From contig NZ_CP032819.1 of NCBI RefSeq assembly GCF_003991565.1, positions 558,001 through 622,000 on the forward strand: 64,000 bases of DNA, read 5' to 3'. Position numbers and translations under genes: made by a program. Positions 18,885 through 27,246 of the stretch are shown here, piece by piece; the stretch's first letter is position 1; each line of letters opens with the position of its first letter. Origin of the DNA: Butyricimonas faecalis (GTDB lineage: Bacteria > Bacteroidota > Bacteroidia > Bacteroidales > Marinifilaceae). The notes beneath the pieces were generated by a model. It did no database searches. It saw only the letters and a list, made by a program, of their open reading frames with translations, and was not told the origin of the DNA.

Positions 18885-19355
18885 TCAAATAATAACTTGT
18901 TCACTCTTCTCTGTATAAGACATACTTATCTTTTTTAAACCATATTTACGAAAATGTTTATTGTATTCTTTTATTTCCTCTGCAGTTGTCAATCTATTTA
19001 TAACAACAACAACATCTTTGAATTTTTTTAATGGTTCACTTACTGCATCTTTAGGAGCATATATTATTAATCTCCCACCTGACTCTATTTTATAAAAAAT
19101 TTCAGACGTATAAAATATATAGTCCATATTCTTGTCTGGAACTGTTTTTTCTCTCTCTGATAATGTTATTTCATCATGATTTCCAGAGATACCCCAAGAC
19201 TTTGCATTCACAAATATTTTCTTATCCATATCATCAAAACTTAATATCATTTTAACCTCACGGGTCATTTTTAAGTTTTGAGAAGAGTTATAACAATAGA
19301 ATAATAATCCTATAATTAATACTATTATGCCAATAAAAATTATTCTCATTTTCAT
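18885..19355 (-). CDS. Hypothetical single-pass membrane protein, AT-rich gene
   Basis: No family recognised. The protein has 156 residues. One N-terminal hydrophobic segment, about residues 4-21 (RIIFIGIIVLIIGLLFYCY), could be a signal anchor. The rest is soluble and mixed alpha/beta (MILSFDDMDKKIFVNAKSWGISGNHDEITLSER; RLIIYAPKDAVSEPLKKFKDVVVVINRLTTAEEIKEYNKHF). The gene lies 22 bases upstream of the lipoprotein gene 18341-18862, so the two are likely one transcript. The base composition is low in GC compared with flanking operons, which hints at separate acquisition. Confidence 0.65.
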   Translation of the reverse strand: MKMRIIFIGIIVLIIGLLFYCYNSSQNLKMTREVKMILSFDDMDKKIFVNAKSWGISGNHDEITLSEREKTVPDKNMDYIFYTSEIFYKIESGGRLIIYAPKDAVSEPLKKFKDVVVVINRLTTAEEIKEYNKHFRKYGLKKISMSYTEKSEQVII

Positions 19356-19519
19356 ATTATCACAAATTTCAACCCATTTTACTTATTATCACATCACGAA
19401 TTTCCAATTTCATCCCGTCAGCAAGGTAACTATATCTCTTTCAACAAATTTAAACAATTATATTCTAATTTCAAAGCCTTCCGACAGGAACGCATCGCCA
19501 TTTCAAGTATTAATTTACT

Positions 19520-20227
19520 CTACCCCATCCTCATGAACGCCTCAAAAAAGGCATCCCGATAGGTATTACCAATAGCTATTTCATGTGTTTTAATGAAAAT
19601 ATCGTTGTTGTCAAAGGAATCGATATGCTTGGTATTTACGATATAGGATTTGTTGACACGTAGGAAATCGTGTTTAGGTAATAACTCAAATATATTTTTC
19701 AGATTCATCCGGGTAATCACCCGTTGTTCATCCAATTGAATAATCACGTAATCTTTCAGTCCCTCGATAAATAGTATATCCTTGTAATTGATTTTAAAGT
19801 AGCGTCTTTCAGACTTTACGAAGAAGTATTCCGTGTTACCCGCTTCGATATTCTCTTTCTCTTCTTTTAATAATAAAGAATGGTAAGCAATTGCTTTGTT
19901 GACAGCCTTGTGAAAGCGTTCTGGGTCAATCGGTTTAATTAAGTAATCGATAGCGTCTACCTCGTAACTATCCACGGCGTATTCCGAGTACGCCGTGGTG
20001 AAAATGACCAAACTTCTCTTGGATATATTTCGGGCGAACTCGATGCCCGTGATTCCCGGCATCTGAATATCCAAAAAGATTAAATCCACCGGATTCTCTT
20101 CCATAAATTTTGAAGCAGCTAAAGCGTTATTAAACATACCGAGTAAATTTAGTTGACTGGTATCTTTTACTAGTATTTCTATTGCTTCACGTGCTAAAGG
20201 TTCATCATCTATTATAATACAATTCAT
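19520..20227 (-). CDS. LytTR-family response regulator
   Basis: A DNA-binding response regulator of 235 residues. The receiver domain (about 1-120) has the acidic pair D7-D8 (IIDDEPLARE), the phospho-acceptor D53 (LIFLDIQMPG), the switch T/S region (FTTAYSEYA) and K98 (DYLIKP). The LytTR DNA-binding domain occupies about 135-235 (FFVKSERRYFKINYKDILFIEGLKDYVIIQL...FLRVNKSYIVNTKHID). The start overlaps the upstream kinase stop by four bases (ATGA), so the two are translationally coupled. Targets are unknown; LytTR sites were not searched. Confidence 0.95.
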   Translation of the reverse strand: MNCIIIDDEPLAREAIEILVKDTSQLNLLGMFNNALAASKFMEENPVDLIFLDIQMPGITGIEFARNISKRSLVIFTTAYSEYAVDSYEVDAIDYLIKPIDPERFHKAVNKAIAYHSLLLKEEKENIEAGNTEYFFVKSERRYFKINYKDILFIEGLKDYVIIQLDEQRVITRMNLKNIFELLPKHDFLRVNKSYIVNTKHIDSFDNNDIFIKTHEIAIGNTYRDAFFEAFMRMG

Positions 20228-21282
20228 AATGTCAAGTGTAAATATACGGTATAACTTGTCTCGTCTTCTTTTATCTCCAGCGTGTAATGTTCTGGAAATA
20301 ATAGTTCCAATCTACGTTTTATATTCTTTAATCCCAACCCTCCCACTTCATTCTTTTTCGGGGCGATTGCGGGTTTTGAATTCACACACTGAAATTCTAA
20401 ATTTTTGTCCCACACCTTAAAACCGAGATAGACAAAAGAGGAGTTTTCACTATCCACGTTATGTTTCACAGCATTCTCTACAAAAGGAATAAATAGAAGT
20501 GGTGGTAACCACACCTCGCTGATATTACCCTCTTTCGAAATAACGCATTCGAACTTATCTCGTCGTATTTTTTCCAAGTTCAGAAAATCGTTCAAGAAAC
20601 GGATTTCAGAGTCTAACAACACCTGTTCCTTTGCGCTATCATTGATCTGGTAACGTAACATATCTTCAAGTTTGAAAAGAACCCGGGAGGCCTCTTCCGG
20701 AGTTTTCTTGATCAGCACATTGGCATTATTCAGCATATTAAACAAGAAATGCGGGTTTATTTGTTTTTTCAGAAACTTCAACTCCGATTGTAATGTCGAA
20801 GATGCCAATTCATCTATGCGTTGGTTGTAACCAATCCAGTATTTGAATAGTAGCAGGGCTGACGTTCCGAATATTAATAAACTCAAAGAGACCATGGATG
20901 CCAGCACGTTTAATATGATATATAAGTTACCCTCCTCATACGTTCCGCCAACATCGTGACACCAACTCTGTAATACCATGATAAGACAAAGTGACACCGA
21001 GATCAAGCATATGACAGATATCAAATAACTTAAAATTTGTCCCTTAATCAAGAAACGAGAAGCCAATACATACAAATTGAAATAAATAATAGTACTCGTG
21101 ATTACAAAATAATAGAGCCATCCACAGAAACGTTCTAGCGTGAGTACAAGTTCTCCCGACTGGTTGACAAATATACTAATCGTGATGCAAAAAAGAGTCA
21201 ACAACAACAGGAAGTGCCTTGCAAACTTGAAACGGGGTGCCAATAGAAAATCCGGAACACGGCTATCAATAAAGTTACTCAT
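20224..21282 (-). CDS. LytS-type sensor histidine kinase (intact catalytic motifs)
   Basis: An inner-membrane histidine kinase of 352 residues. About four membrane helices occupy residues 20-150, with no recognisable sensory domain. The His_kinase (PF06580-like) block holds the phospho-acceptor H178 in LKKQINPHFLFN. The N box is FVENAVKHNV and the G box is GGLGLKNIKRRLELLFPEHY. It presumably phosphorylates the LytTR regulator encoded directly downstream. It overlaps the preceding kinase-like gene by eight bases. All motifs that are missing in that neighbour are present here. Confidence 0.94.
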   Translation of the reverse strand: MSNFIDSRVPDFLLAPRFKFARHFLLLLTLFCITISIFVNQSGELVLTLERFCGWLYYFVITSTIIYFNLYVLASRFLIKGQILSYLISVICLISVSLCLIMVLQSWCHDVGGTYEEGNLYIILNVLASMVSLSLLIFGTSALLLFKYWIGYNQRIDELASSTLQSELKFLKKQINPHFLFNMLNNANVLIKKTPEEASRVLFKLEDMLRYQINDSAKEQVLLDSEIRFLNDFLNLEKIRRDKFECVISKEGNISEVWLPPLLFIPFVENAVKHNVDSENSSFVYLGFKVWDKNLEFQCVNSKPAIAPKKNEVGGLGLKNIKRRLELLFPEHYTLEIKEDETSYTVYLHLTL

Positions 21283-22345
21283 AATTTAGCATATTAAGTT
21301 TCAAGATAATGACTCTTTTGGATATTGACAAGGAATAGTTATCCCCGTATAATAATTCCAATCGCTGTTTGATGCTCGAAAAATCATTCTGATCCAGTAA
21401 ATTTCCGTTATTAAAGCTACAAATAAAATGTATCCGGCTATTCTTGACACGAAATTGGAGATCGATAGAGGCAAACGTATTCTGTCTGTAAATATAAACA
21501 ATAGCCTGTTGCACGAAAGGGATAAACAACAAGGGGGGAACGAAAGTCCGGTAAACTTCACCTTCCGCAGCAACCGAATACCAGATACGTTTCGAGTATA
21601 ATTGTTCCAAAGCCAGATAGTTTGTCAAAAAATTAATCTCACCCTTCAGTAATACCGCCTTCCGACTGCAATCGTAGAGTTGGTATCTTAATAGCTGGCT
21701 CAATTTTAGCAACATTCCGGAAGCTTCATCCGGTTTACTGCGGGCTAAAACAGCCGTACGATCCAAGATATTGAATAGCAATTGAGGATTTACTTGCGCT
21801 TTCAGTTGTTCCACTTCCGATTGAATATGTATCCACTCCAACTGATTCACTCGCTTATTATCTATTGTCCAATGTCTTAATACGATCGTGATCGCTCCTC
21901 CAAGCAGGCACAAAACGATCGTGGCAAAAGAAGATACATAATTCAAGATAAATATAGGATTGAGAAAATAGGAAATATCCTGCCCCAAGATAACATGCAC
22001 TCCCTCCTCGATAATCGTCAATAAACACATGAGTACAAAGACGATAACGAACAACACGATCGTGTAGAGCAGGTATCTTTTCCGCATGAGATAGCGGGGT
22101 ATCAACAGATAGATATTCAAATAAACTACAACTAAATAGGAGGCTAAATTACAAAGAGTTATCCAATACAGGTTACATCCAAGTTCCGTAATGTTCTGTT
22201 GAAAAATAACATAAGTCTGGTTGAAAGATATAATGGCCAGCACTATGGCCAATAGCATGTGTCGCCATATCCGTAATTCAGAATTCATTAAAAGATTATA
22301 GAGAAAGGTTTGTTCTAAACATCCCGTGTGTATTCTTTTTTTCAT
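21275..22345 (-). CDS. Degenerate LytS-like histidine kinase (probable pseudokinase)
   Basis: A 356-residue paralogue of the next gene: multi-pass membrane region, then a His_kinase-like block. It follows the neighbour's sequence closely but lacks the functional residues. The His is replaced by Gln188 (LKAQVNPQLLFN versus LKKQINPHFLFN), the N box Asn is lost (FVQQAIVYIY versus FVENAVKHNV), and the glycine motif is gone (DFSSIKQRLELL versus GGLGLKNIKRRLELL). The frame is intact through 356 codons, so it is unlikely to be a decaying pseudogene. A role as a regulatory or sensory partner of the active kinase is inference. The start could instead be the internal Met at 22288. It begins 35 bases after the truncated receptor. 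Confidence 0.85.
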   Translation of the reverse strand: MKKRIHTGCLEQTFLYNLLMNSELRIWRHMLLAIVLAIISFNQTYVIFQQNITELGCNLYWITLCNLASYLVVVYLNIYLLIPRYLMRKRYLLYTIVLFVIVFVLMCLLTIIEEGVHVILGQDISYFLNPIFILNYVSSFATIVLCLLGGAITIVLRHWTIDNKRVNQLEWIHIQSEVEQLKAQVNPQLLFNILDRTAVLARSKPDEASGMLLKLSQLLRYQLYDCSRKAVLLKGEINFLTNYLALEQLYSKRIWYSVAAEGEVYRTFVPPLLFIPFVQQAIVYIYRQNTFASIDLQFRVKNSRIHFICSFNNGNLLDQNDFSSIKQRLELLYGDNYSLSISKRVIILKLNMLNYE

Positions 22346-22380
22346 GAAAACAAATGTACAACCTTTATTCCTTAACTAGT

Positions 22381-24564
22381 TTAAAATTCCAACTTATAAC
22401 TAATATTGGGCAAGGATGTGACTCCACGAATAGGTTTTATCCGATCGGTTTTGAAATTATATTCGTGACCGTAATATTCCTTGCATCCCGTCGTATTCAG
22501 GCTCTTGATAGCGAATTCGTGCGAAACTCTTTTACGGTTTATCTTATATCCCACCGATAAATTTGTGATAAACATGGGTGAGAATTGTTTGAAAAAAGCC
22601 TTGGTTTCATCGTGTTGCACCACCCGATCCGGGTCAAGCATCGTGGCCGCCTCGTCCACCGGGGCGTAACGATCTCCTCCCTGTATCGTCATCTTCAGGT
22701 TCACGCTGAACATGTTCTGTTTATCCCGACCAACCATCCATTCCTTACCTCCCAGCAGGTTAACAATATAATTTCGGTTGTACAACGTGTTGCGCCACTT
22801 CCGATCGCCACCATAATACCTCGAATTAAAAATTGAGGCTGTCACCATGTAATAAAGTCCCTTGTTCAGATAACGTTCCAGCGTGAGGTCTATCCCGATA
22901 TTGCGTCCCTTTCCTCGGTTTACCAAAGCATCCTCCACGTAAAAATCACGCCTGTTCAGCACGGAATAGGAACTATCGGCAATAACCGGGACATCATACA
23001 AGTATTGAAAATAAGGTTCGATCTTCACGTTCATGTTGTCCGACACCTTAAAACCATAAGATAACATCACGTGATGAGCCTTCGTGAAATCCAGGTCTTT
23101 ATTCACGGAGCGATCACCCGTGCCTTGCGTTTTCACGAAATACACGTCCATTTTCTCCATCCGGCTATGCAAACCGTAAGCGAGAGCGAAAGAACTTTTC
23201 GGTGAAGCCTGCCACTTGACTCCCGCACGAGGTTCGAGTACCCAGCTATTATTCAATGTCAACACTTGCACGTTTATACCCACGTTTAACGTCACCTGGT
23301 CGCTCAACCCGATAGATGAACTCGTGTAAGCAGAAATCAGATCCGTGTTTCCCTTCCCTTCGGAAATCAACTCTAGGGGCTGCATCAGATGTGGGGCCAG
23401 GTTCATATCCATATCGTAGTACATCTTCGTGTAAGTAAATCCCGTTTTATTCGAAAATTTGGCACTAAACTTCCGGGTCAGCGCCGTCGTGAATATCAGG
23501 TTCGTATTGCTCCGGTTCAGATCGAGATAAGGAGCCGATTTCAGATCCCAGTTATAACTCTCCATTCTTCCCTCGTGTCGGAAATAGGTCACAGCCAAAG
23601 TCGTTTTCAGTTGAGTCTCGTTGTTAAAAAAATAACGATGACTTATACCGCCCGCGCCCATGTACTGGCTCGTGTTTGATTTCACCATATCACCCGTGGT
23701 TTCCCATTTGTCGGTATCCTCCTCGAAATCCCCTTTCGATTTATCAATCAGTCCAGTTCCCCAAACCGAGAACACGCCAGCCTTGTGTGTAGGCAGGTTA
23801 AACTTGAAATTCAAATCCTGATAATCCAACGTTCCGTCAATATCCATCATTCCCAGTTCTCCCAACAACCCCGTGGTAGAATAACGATAATTAAAAATGT
23901 AAGAAGAATTGTGACGCCGGGTCAAGGGACCTTCAGAGGCAAAATCAATCCCGAGTAACCCCAATTTGAAGGTATTTTCCATCTTCCGGTTATTCCCGTT
24001 ACGCAATTTCATATCAAAAATGCCTGATACGGCATTGTCATACTCGGCGGGAAAAGCACCCGTGAAGAAATCCGAATTACCCAGTACATGATTGCTCAAT
24101 CCCGACAATATTCCCCCTCCGAGAATGGATAAATCTGCGAAGTGATTGGGATTCGGAATTTCCACGTCTTCCAGTTTCCATTGTAACAAATGCGGGGCAT
24201 TCCCGTGAATGGATATTCCATTCGTTGACATACTGGGAGAAATTCCGGCAAAGGAACTTACCAAGCGGGCCGGATCATCCATTCCCCCGGCATATCGGCT
24301 TGCCTCTTCCACGCTGAGCATCCGGGCTCCCGTGGTGACCATCTTGTTTAATGGTTGCTCTTTATTCAATTGCGGTCTAATCATGACTTCATCCAGTTCT
24401 TTAATACATTCTTTCAATGGGATGGTCAAATTGACTTCTTTTGAGGAAGTGACCAGTATCTCCCGGAAAATAGTCGACTCATATCCCACAAAAGAAACCT
24501 GTATATTATGTCGCCCGATTGGAACATTCTTGATGACAAAACAGCCCTTTCCATCCTTTACGAT
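22381..24564 (-). pseudogene. TonB-dependent receptor, 5'-truncated at a deletion junction
   Basis: The frame encodes most of a TonB receptor: the last strands of a carboxypeptidase-like domain (VKDGKGCFVIKNVPIGRHNIQVSFVGYEST), a plug-like region (LVSSFAGISPSMSTNGISIHGNAPHLLQWKLEDVEIPNPNHF...LSNHVLGNSDFFTGAFPAEYDNAVSGIFDMKLRNGNN) and a barrel ending in F (SYKLEF). Going upstream the frame meets a TGA at 24565-24567. No signal peptide and no first half of the regulatory domain exist; instead the DNA switches to an HU-like gene start in another frame. A GTG at 24489 is a formal start but would give no export signal. The receptor is probably inactive. Its neighbours downstream, the kinases and regulator, remain intact. 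Confidence 0.8.
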
Positions 24565-24673
24565 TCAATTCTCCCCCTAAAACATCCTCAAAGGCATCTA
24601 AAACCTTTTCACAGTCGGAAACACTAATATTTGTCATTTGTGATATTTCTGCTATTACTTCTGTTTTATTCAT
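24506..24673 (-). pseudogene. HU/IHF-like DNA-binding protein, N-terminal fragment
   Basis: Reading the minus strand from the ATG at 24673 gives MNKTEVIAEISQMTNISVSD and then CEKVLDAFEDVLGGEL, which has the look of the N-terminal helices of HU-family proteins (normally about 90 residues). After about residue 36 the similarity ends. The frame runs 19 more codons through receptor DNA in the wrong frame to a TAA at 24506-24508. The beta-arm half of HU (GFGTF...) is absent. The switch from HU-like to receptor-like coding falls at about 24560-24570. A second ATG at 24676 is in frame. The family call is by eye and moderately secure. Confidence 0.6.
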
Positions 24674-24698
24674 CATTCAATACTTTTTGATTACGGGA

Positions 24699-24706
24699 CA
24701 AAAATA
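24699..24706 (-). promoter_or_regulatory. Possible -7 box upstream of the HU fragment
   Basis: TATTTTTG on the minus strand matches TAnnTTTG and lies about 26 bases before the HU-like ATG. If active it would now drive the truncated receptor and the two-component genes. Confidence 0.35.
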
Positions 24707-24826
24707 GGCCCAGTTTGAATGTGATTTAAAGAAAAGAGACGAAACGCCTCATTGGGTATACCAAACATTGATATTCCTGTACCTTTATTGAAGATACTCA
24801 ATACTAGTGATGTAATAAATTGCCAC

Positions 24827-25081
24827 TCAATAATTTTTTTGTTTACAACGAAACTTTATATACAAGCCCCCAATTATTAGCATATTTATGACAAACCAAA
24901 TAAAATTAACAATAACACCGGCGTCGAATATCTGGTAAATCATACTTATTATTATATCGTTATCTATAGTTTCCACCTCGTATTTTATGCTAACATATGC
25001 ATTTACAGCAAATATGGCATAAACAATAACCAATAAGAATGATATAACTAAGTAAATTATTAACAACTTTCTCATAAACAA
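24827..25081 (-). CDS. Hypothetical small membrane protein
   Basis: An 84-residue AT-rich frame of unknown family. Two clear membrane helices are visible, at about residues 5-28 (LLIIYLVISFLLVIVYAIFAVNAY) and 52-74 (AGVIVNFIWFVINMLIIGGLYIKF), with a basic C-terminal tail (RCKQKNY). The start could be Met3 (25075). No neighbour suggests a role. It is plausible as a real gene because the hydrophobic pattern and basic end are coherent, but short AT-rich frames can arise by chance. Confidence 0.45.
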   Translation of the reverse strand: MFMRKLLIIYLVISFLLVIVYAIFAVNAYVSIKYEVETIDNDIIISMIYQIFDAGVIVNFIWFVINMLIIGGLYIKFRCKQKNY

Positions 25082-25164
25082 TCATCTGATCAAGTTCATT
25101 TTTGGTTTTTATGCAAAGATAATTATTTCAAAGAACTAGTGGTTGTATTTCTGTAGAAACTTAA

Positions 25165-25246
25165 CAGCCCTGCCTTTACACAGGGGGAGGGTTGATTACC
25201 AAGTGGTTTTTCCTTATGCAGGAGGAATCAGGGGAAGGTGTGGGTT
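25165..25246. repeat. REP/MITE-like palindromic repeat, copy 2 (diverged)
   Basis: Shares the core TTTACACAGGGGGAGGGTTG-ATTACC and a second arm resembling CCTTATGCAGGAGGAATCAGG with the copies at 9756 and 33642, but the outer ACTACC/GGTAGT ends are degenerate. It lies just after the nitroreductase 3' end. Confidence 0.6.
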
Positions 25247-25267
25247 AATTTTCAGGTAAAAGAGTGA

Positions 25268-25870
25268 TTATTTAAAAATACGCACCCTTTCTTCTATCGG
25301 GTTAAACTCTTTGGTCCCGGGTTCCTGTAAAGGTACACCAAAAGGCATTTGAGCAATTAATTCCCAAGTTTCAGGCAATTGCCACTCTTTAAGTACTACT
25401 TCATCAATTAACGGGTTATAATGTTGTAGTGAGGCACCGAAGCCGACATCCTCCAGCATGGTCCACACGGCCAATTGGTGCATTGCTGAAGTTTGTTGTG
25501 ACCATAACGGAAATTTCTCTTGATAAGTCGGGAATGATTTCTGTAATCCTTCCACGACTTTCCGTTCTTCAAAGAAAAGCACCGTGCCATAACCGGATGC
25601 AAAAGATTTATCGATCTTATTTTCCGTTGTTTTAAAAGCTTCTGCGGGAACTATTTTCCGCAAGGTATCTTTCACAATATTCCACAATTTCACGTGTTGT
25701 ACTCCTAATAAAAGGACCATTCTCGTTGATTGTGAATTAAATGCAGAGGGTATATTCTTAACTGCAAATTTTACAATATTCTCTATTTCCTCGTCAGAAA
25801 CAAGTGATTTATTCGAGAGAGCATAATAACTTCTCCTGTGTAACAAAGCTTCTTTAAATTTTCTTTCCAT
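25268..25870 (-). CDS. Nitroreductase family protein
   Basis: A predicted FMN-dependent oxidoreductase of 200 residues, cytoplasmic. It opens with the family pattern ALLHRRSYYALSNKSLVSDEEIENIVKFAVKNIPSAFNSQSTRMVLLLG, where the HRRS segment and the PSAFNSQS segment correspond to FMN-contact regions. Later come GTVLFFEER, and HQLAVWTMLEDVGFGASLQHYNP followed by AQMPFGVP, which fit the C-terminal FMN-binding half. It resembles the nitroreductase/hydroxylamine reductase-like subgroup. The natural substrate is unknown. It stands alone; an unrelated ATPase gene lies 81 bases upstream. Confidence 0.9.
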   Translation of the reverse strand: MERKFKEALLHRRSYYALSNKSLVSDEEIENIVKFAVKNIPSAFNSQSTRMVLLLGVQHVKLWNIVKDTLRKIVPAEAFKTTENKIDKSFASGYGTVLFFEERKVVEGLQKSFPTYQEKFPLWSQQTSAMHQLAVWTMLEDVGFGASLQHYNPLIDEVVLKEWQLPETWELIAQMPFGVPLQEPGTKEFNPIEERVRIFK

Positions 25871-25951
25871 ATCTCACTGATTTATTTTCTACAATATACG
25901 CCTTTTTCCTGAAAAAGTTAGGGAATATAGAATAAATCAAGTTCGTGAATA

Positions 25952-27112
25952 TCAGAACAATATTTTGCTTTTGCCATATAGTCTGTTTATCCACATGGCA
26001 AAAAGTTTATCTGTAACAGAATAGACTTTGTTTACTTCCGTGATAATGTCTTTTTCCAATAGCTTTTTGGTGGCGGCTTGAATAGAACTGGCCGAGGCCA
26101 AACTATGCCGCTTAATAAAGCTGGCCGAAAGAATTTGCATGGCATCACCTTCTTTAGCGATTGCGTATAACACTTTCTTTTGATTTTCCGGAATATTAGA
26201 CAATATCTCGCGGAATATCGTATCGTTGTAATCAATCATGGAATTGATTGCGTTTCGAATGATGCCTAGAGTACACTCGCTCCCCACGGGAGTATCTGCA
26301 AACGACTCGTTAAATGTCTTTTGAATATAGAATGTATGCCCTTTAAAAAAGTCATAGACTTTCTCGATATCCTCTGTATTGATTCGGCGATCACGATGTT
26401 CAAAATGTTCCGCAATGAACGCCACGTAAATATCTTTATTGATGGCCTCCAACTCCATAACATCCGAGCTACGATAAAATGGACGAGCCGAAGAGAGAAA
26501 CATGGCCTGCATCATACTACGTTCACTTCCGGCAAAAATGAAATGACTATTTTCAATCTTTTGGATGTGAGTCCTCAACAAAGCTTCAATGTTCTTTTCG
26601 GGATATTTGGCAATTTGTTGAAATTCGTCAATGGCAATAATACAAGGTTTATCCGCAGACATGAGATACTTGAATATCTCCTCCAAGGTATATTCCGGGC
26701 GTTCAATGTCACCTAATTCCAAATTAAATGTAGGTAGATTCGTCAAAGGGTCAAAACCGAACTTTCCACTGATAGACTTTAACGTCTGCATGAAAAGCCT
26801 TGCCATCTTCTTACTACTAGGTGCTAAAGTTTCAAATATTTCCTTCCCAAGGATATAGGTAAACTCTCTTAAACTCGATGTATGGAGAATATCAATAAAG
26901 AAGGTGTAATAATGTCCTTTGATTTCCGGTTTTTCATAACAAAACTGAATCAATCCAGTCTTACCCATACGTCGAGGTGAAATGATTACCATGTTATTAC
27001 CATTCACCAATGACTTGATCAATCGGGCTGATTCCTGTACTCGATCGCAAAAATACTCCGGAGCAATTTTACCAGTAACAATGAAAGGATTAATCTCTTT
27101 TGCCATATACAT
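25952..27112 (-). CDS. AAA/STAND-like ATPase with C-terminal winged-helix region
   Basis: A 386-residue ATPase of the archaeal-type ATPase family (PF01637-like). NPFIVTGKIAPEYFCDR at the N-terminus is the usual opening. The P-loop is SPRRMGKTG (G50-K51-T52), and Walker B is CIIAIDEFQQI (D162-E163). A FAGSERSMM stretch near 195 looks like a sensor region. The C-terminal part (ENQKKVLYAIAKEGDAMQILSASFIKRHSLASASSIQAATKKLLEKDIITEVNKVYSVTD) reads as a winged helix. The start may be Met3 (27106). The gene stands alone. The role is unknown; such proteins are often linked to nucleic-acid or stress functions, but nothing here proves it. Confidence 0.85.
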   Translation of the reverse strand: MYMAKEINPFIVTGKIAPEYFCDRVQESARLIKSLVNGNNMVIISPRRMGKTGLIQFCYEKPEIKGHYYTFFIDILHTSSLREFTYILGKEIFETLAPSSKKMARLFMQTLKSISGKFGFDPLTNLPTFNLELGDIERPEYTLEEIFKYLMSADKPCIIAIDEFQQIAKYPEKNIEALLRTHIQKIENSHFIFAGSERSMMQAMFLSSARPFYRSSDVMELEAINKDIYVAFIAEHFEHRDRRINTEDIEKVYDFFKGHTFYIQKTFNESFADTPVGSECTLGIIRNAINSMIDYNDTIFREILSNIPENQKKVLYAIAKEGDAMQILSASFIKRHSLASASSIQAATKKLLEKDIITEVNKVYSVTDKLFAMWINRLYGKSKILF

Positions 27113-27189
27113 TTTATTTCCGGTAAAATTAATTATTTGTTTTTAATTATGCAAATTGAATAATGAGAGTGATTTTTTGATGTAGAATG

Positions 27190-27238
27190 ACTACCCCCTC
27201 CGACTTCCCCTGTGCAAGGGGGAGTTAGAGGGAGTAGT
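27190..27238. repeat. REP/MITE-like palindromic repeat, copy 3 (short form)
   Basis: A compact 49-base version: ACTACCCCCTCCGACTTCCC at the left and GGGGGAGTTAGAGGGAGTAGT at the right around TGTGCAA. It lacks the central GATTACC spacer of copies 1 and 4. It lies just after the hppA 3' end and could act as its terminator. Confidence 0.8.
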
Positions 27239-27246
27239 ATAAAATA

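Noticed and set aside
25952-27112. Mobile-element or defence ATPase system
   Set aside because: The ATPase has no adjacent partner gene (no nuclease, reverse transcriptase or repeat boundary). Without a partner a defence role is not supported.
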